NCBI RefSeq assembly: GCF_000421565.1 | Contig: NZ_ATXG01000011.1 | Span: 1-64,000, forward strand | Source of the DNA: Agromyces subbeticus DSM 16689 | Lineage (GTDB): Bacteria; Actinomycetota; Actinomycetes; Actinomycetales; Microbacteriaceae | Direction of reading: 5' to 3' | DNA: 64,000 nucleotides | In this document: piece by piece, positions 63,963 to 64,000 of the stretch | How positions within the stretch are numbered: the first letter of the stretch is position 1 | Layout of the letters: every line of letters starts with the position of its first letter | Translations under genes and position numbers: made by a program | Notes under the pieces: generated by a model | What the model was told of the DNA's origin: nothing | Seen by the model: only the letters and a program-made list of their open reading frames with translations | Databases searched by the model: none

Positions 63963-64000
63963 GATGCGACCTCCTCGAGCTCGGTGCGGGCATCTGCGGA
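63959..64000 (-). CDS. Last 13 codons of an upstream gene, probably an ABC ATPase
   Basis: The frame that ends TGA inside the permease start reads SADARTELEEVAS before the stop. The content is too short to identify, but ATGA coupling to an ABC-2 permease makes an ATP-binding subunit the natural guess. Confidence 0.6.
   Translation of the reverse strand, partial: SADARTELEEVAS

Overview
The window is G+C-rich actinobacterial DNA. The gene content and order point to the family Microbacteriaceae, with Agromyces or a close relative as a guess. The main support is the run tilS-hpt-ftsH-folE-folP-folB-folK-DUF3180-PH-PH-DUF2520-panC-lysS next to clpC, the frequent GTG/TTG starts, stop/start overlaps of the ATGA or GTGA kind, and a pervasive GGATGCC/GGCATCC heptamer. 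I see no transposase, integrase, phage gene, rRNA or CRISPR array.

Layout. 0-7.6 kb: the start of clpC (leftward) with a ClgR-like box, a DUF2975 membrane protein plus small HTH regulator, a lipoprotein, a pirin, a cardiolipin synthase with a small membrane partner, and a large secreted repeat protein with a cell-wall-sorting-like tail. 7.5-22.4 kb: a long leftward housekeeping block for tRNA lysidine synthesis, purine salvage, FtsH, tetrahydrofolate, pantothenate and lysyl-tRNA. A DUF2652 nucleotide-cyclase-like gene and an MFS transporter fused to a cyclic-nucleotide-binding domain sit inside it. 22.4-26.3 kb: inorganic pyrophosphatase, a pair of related coiled-coil peptidoglycan hydrolases (NlpC/P60 and M23), and tRNA-Glu, tRNA-Asp and tRNA-Phe. 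26.3-34.2 kb: hydrolase, PHP protein, DUF2510 membrane protein, alcohol dehydrogenase, EamA exporter, a decayed hydrolase fragment, zinc peptidase and proline iminopeptidase.

34.2-53.6 kb is an exopolysaccharide locus. A polyprenyl glycosylphosphotransferase would start the repeat unit. gmd and fcl would make GDP-L-fucose, and a GT11 fucosyltransferase would use it. Other glycosyltransferases are a GT2 enzyme and an Alg13/Alg14-like split pair. Wzx-, Wzy- and Wzz-like proteins would export and polymerise. A TagD-like cytidylyltransferase and a CDP-alcohol phosphotransferase suggest a phospho-polyol decoration. Two secreted proteins, one fibrinogen-like/propeller/FN3 and one GH16 glycanase, share a homologous domain that probably binds the polymer. 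Genes switch strand several times; one divergent junction (48.1 kb) carries a concentric double palindrome with mirror-image -10-like boxes.

53.7-64 kb: malate dehydrogenase, a TetR-controlled drug-efflux-type ABC transporter, acyl-CoA oxidase, two tandem small membrane proteins, a GH3 glycosidase, and an ABC permease with the last codons of its ATPase at the right edge. Gene starts were chosen by ribosome-binding sites, overlaps and family alignment from memory; nothing was searched against a database.
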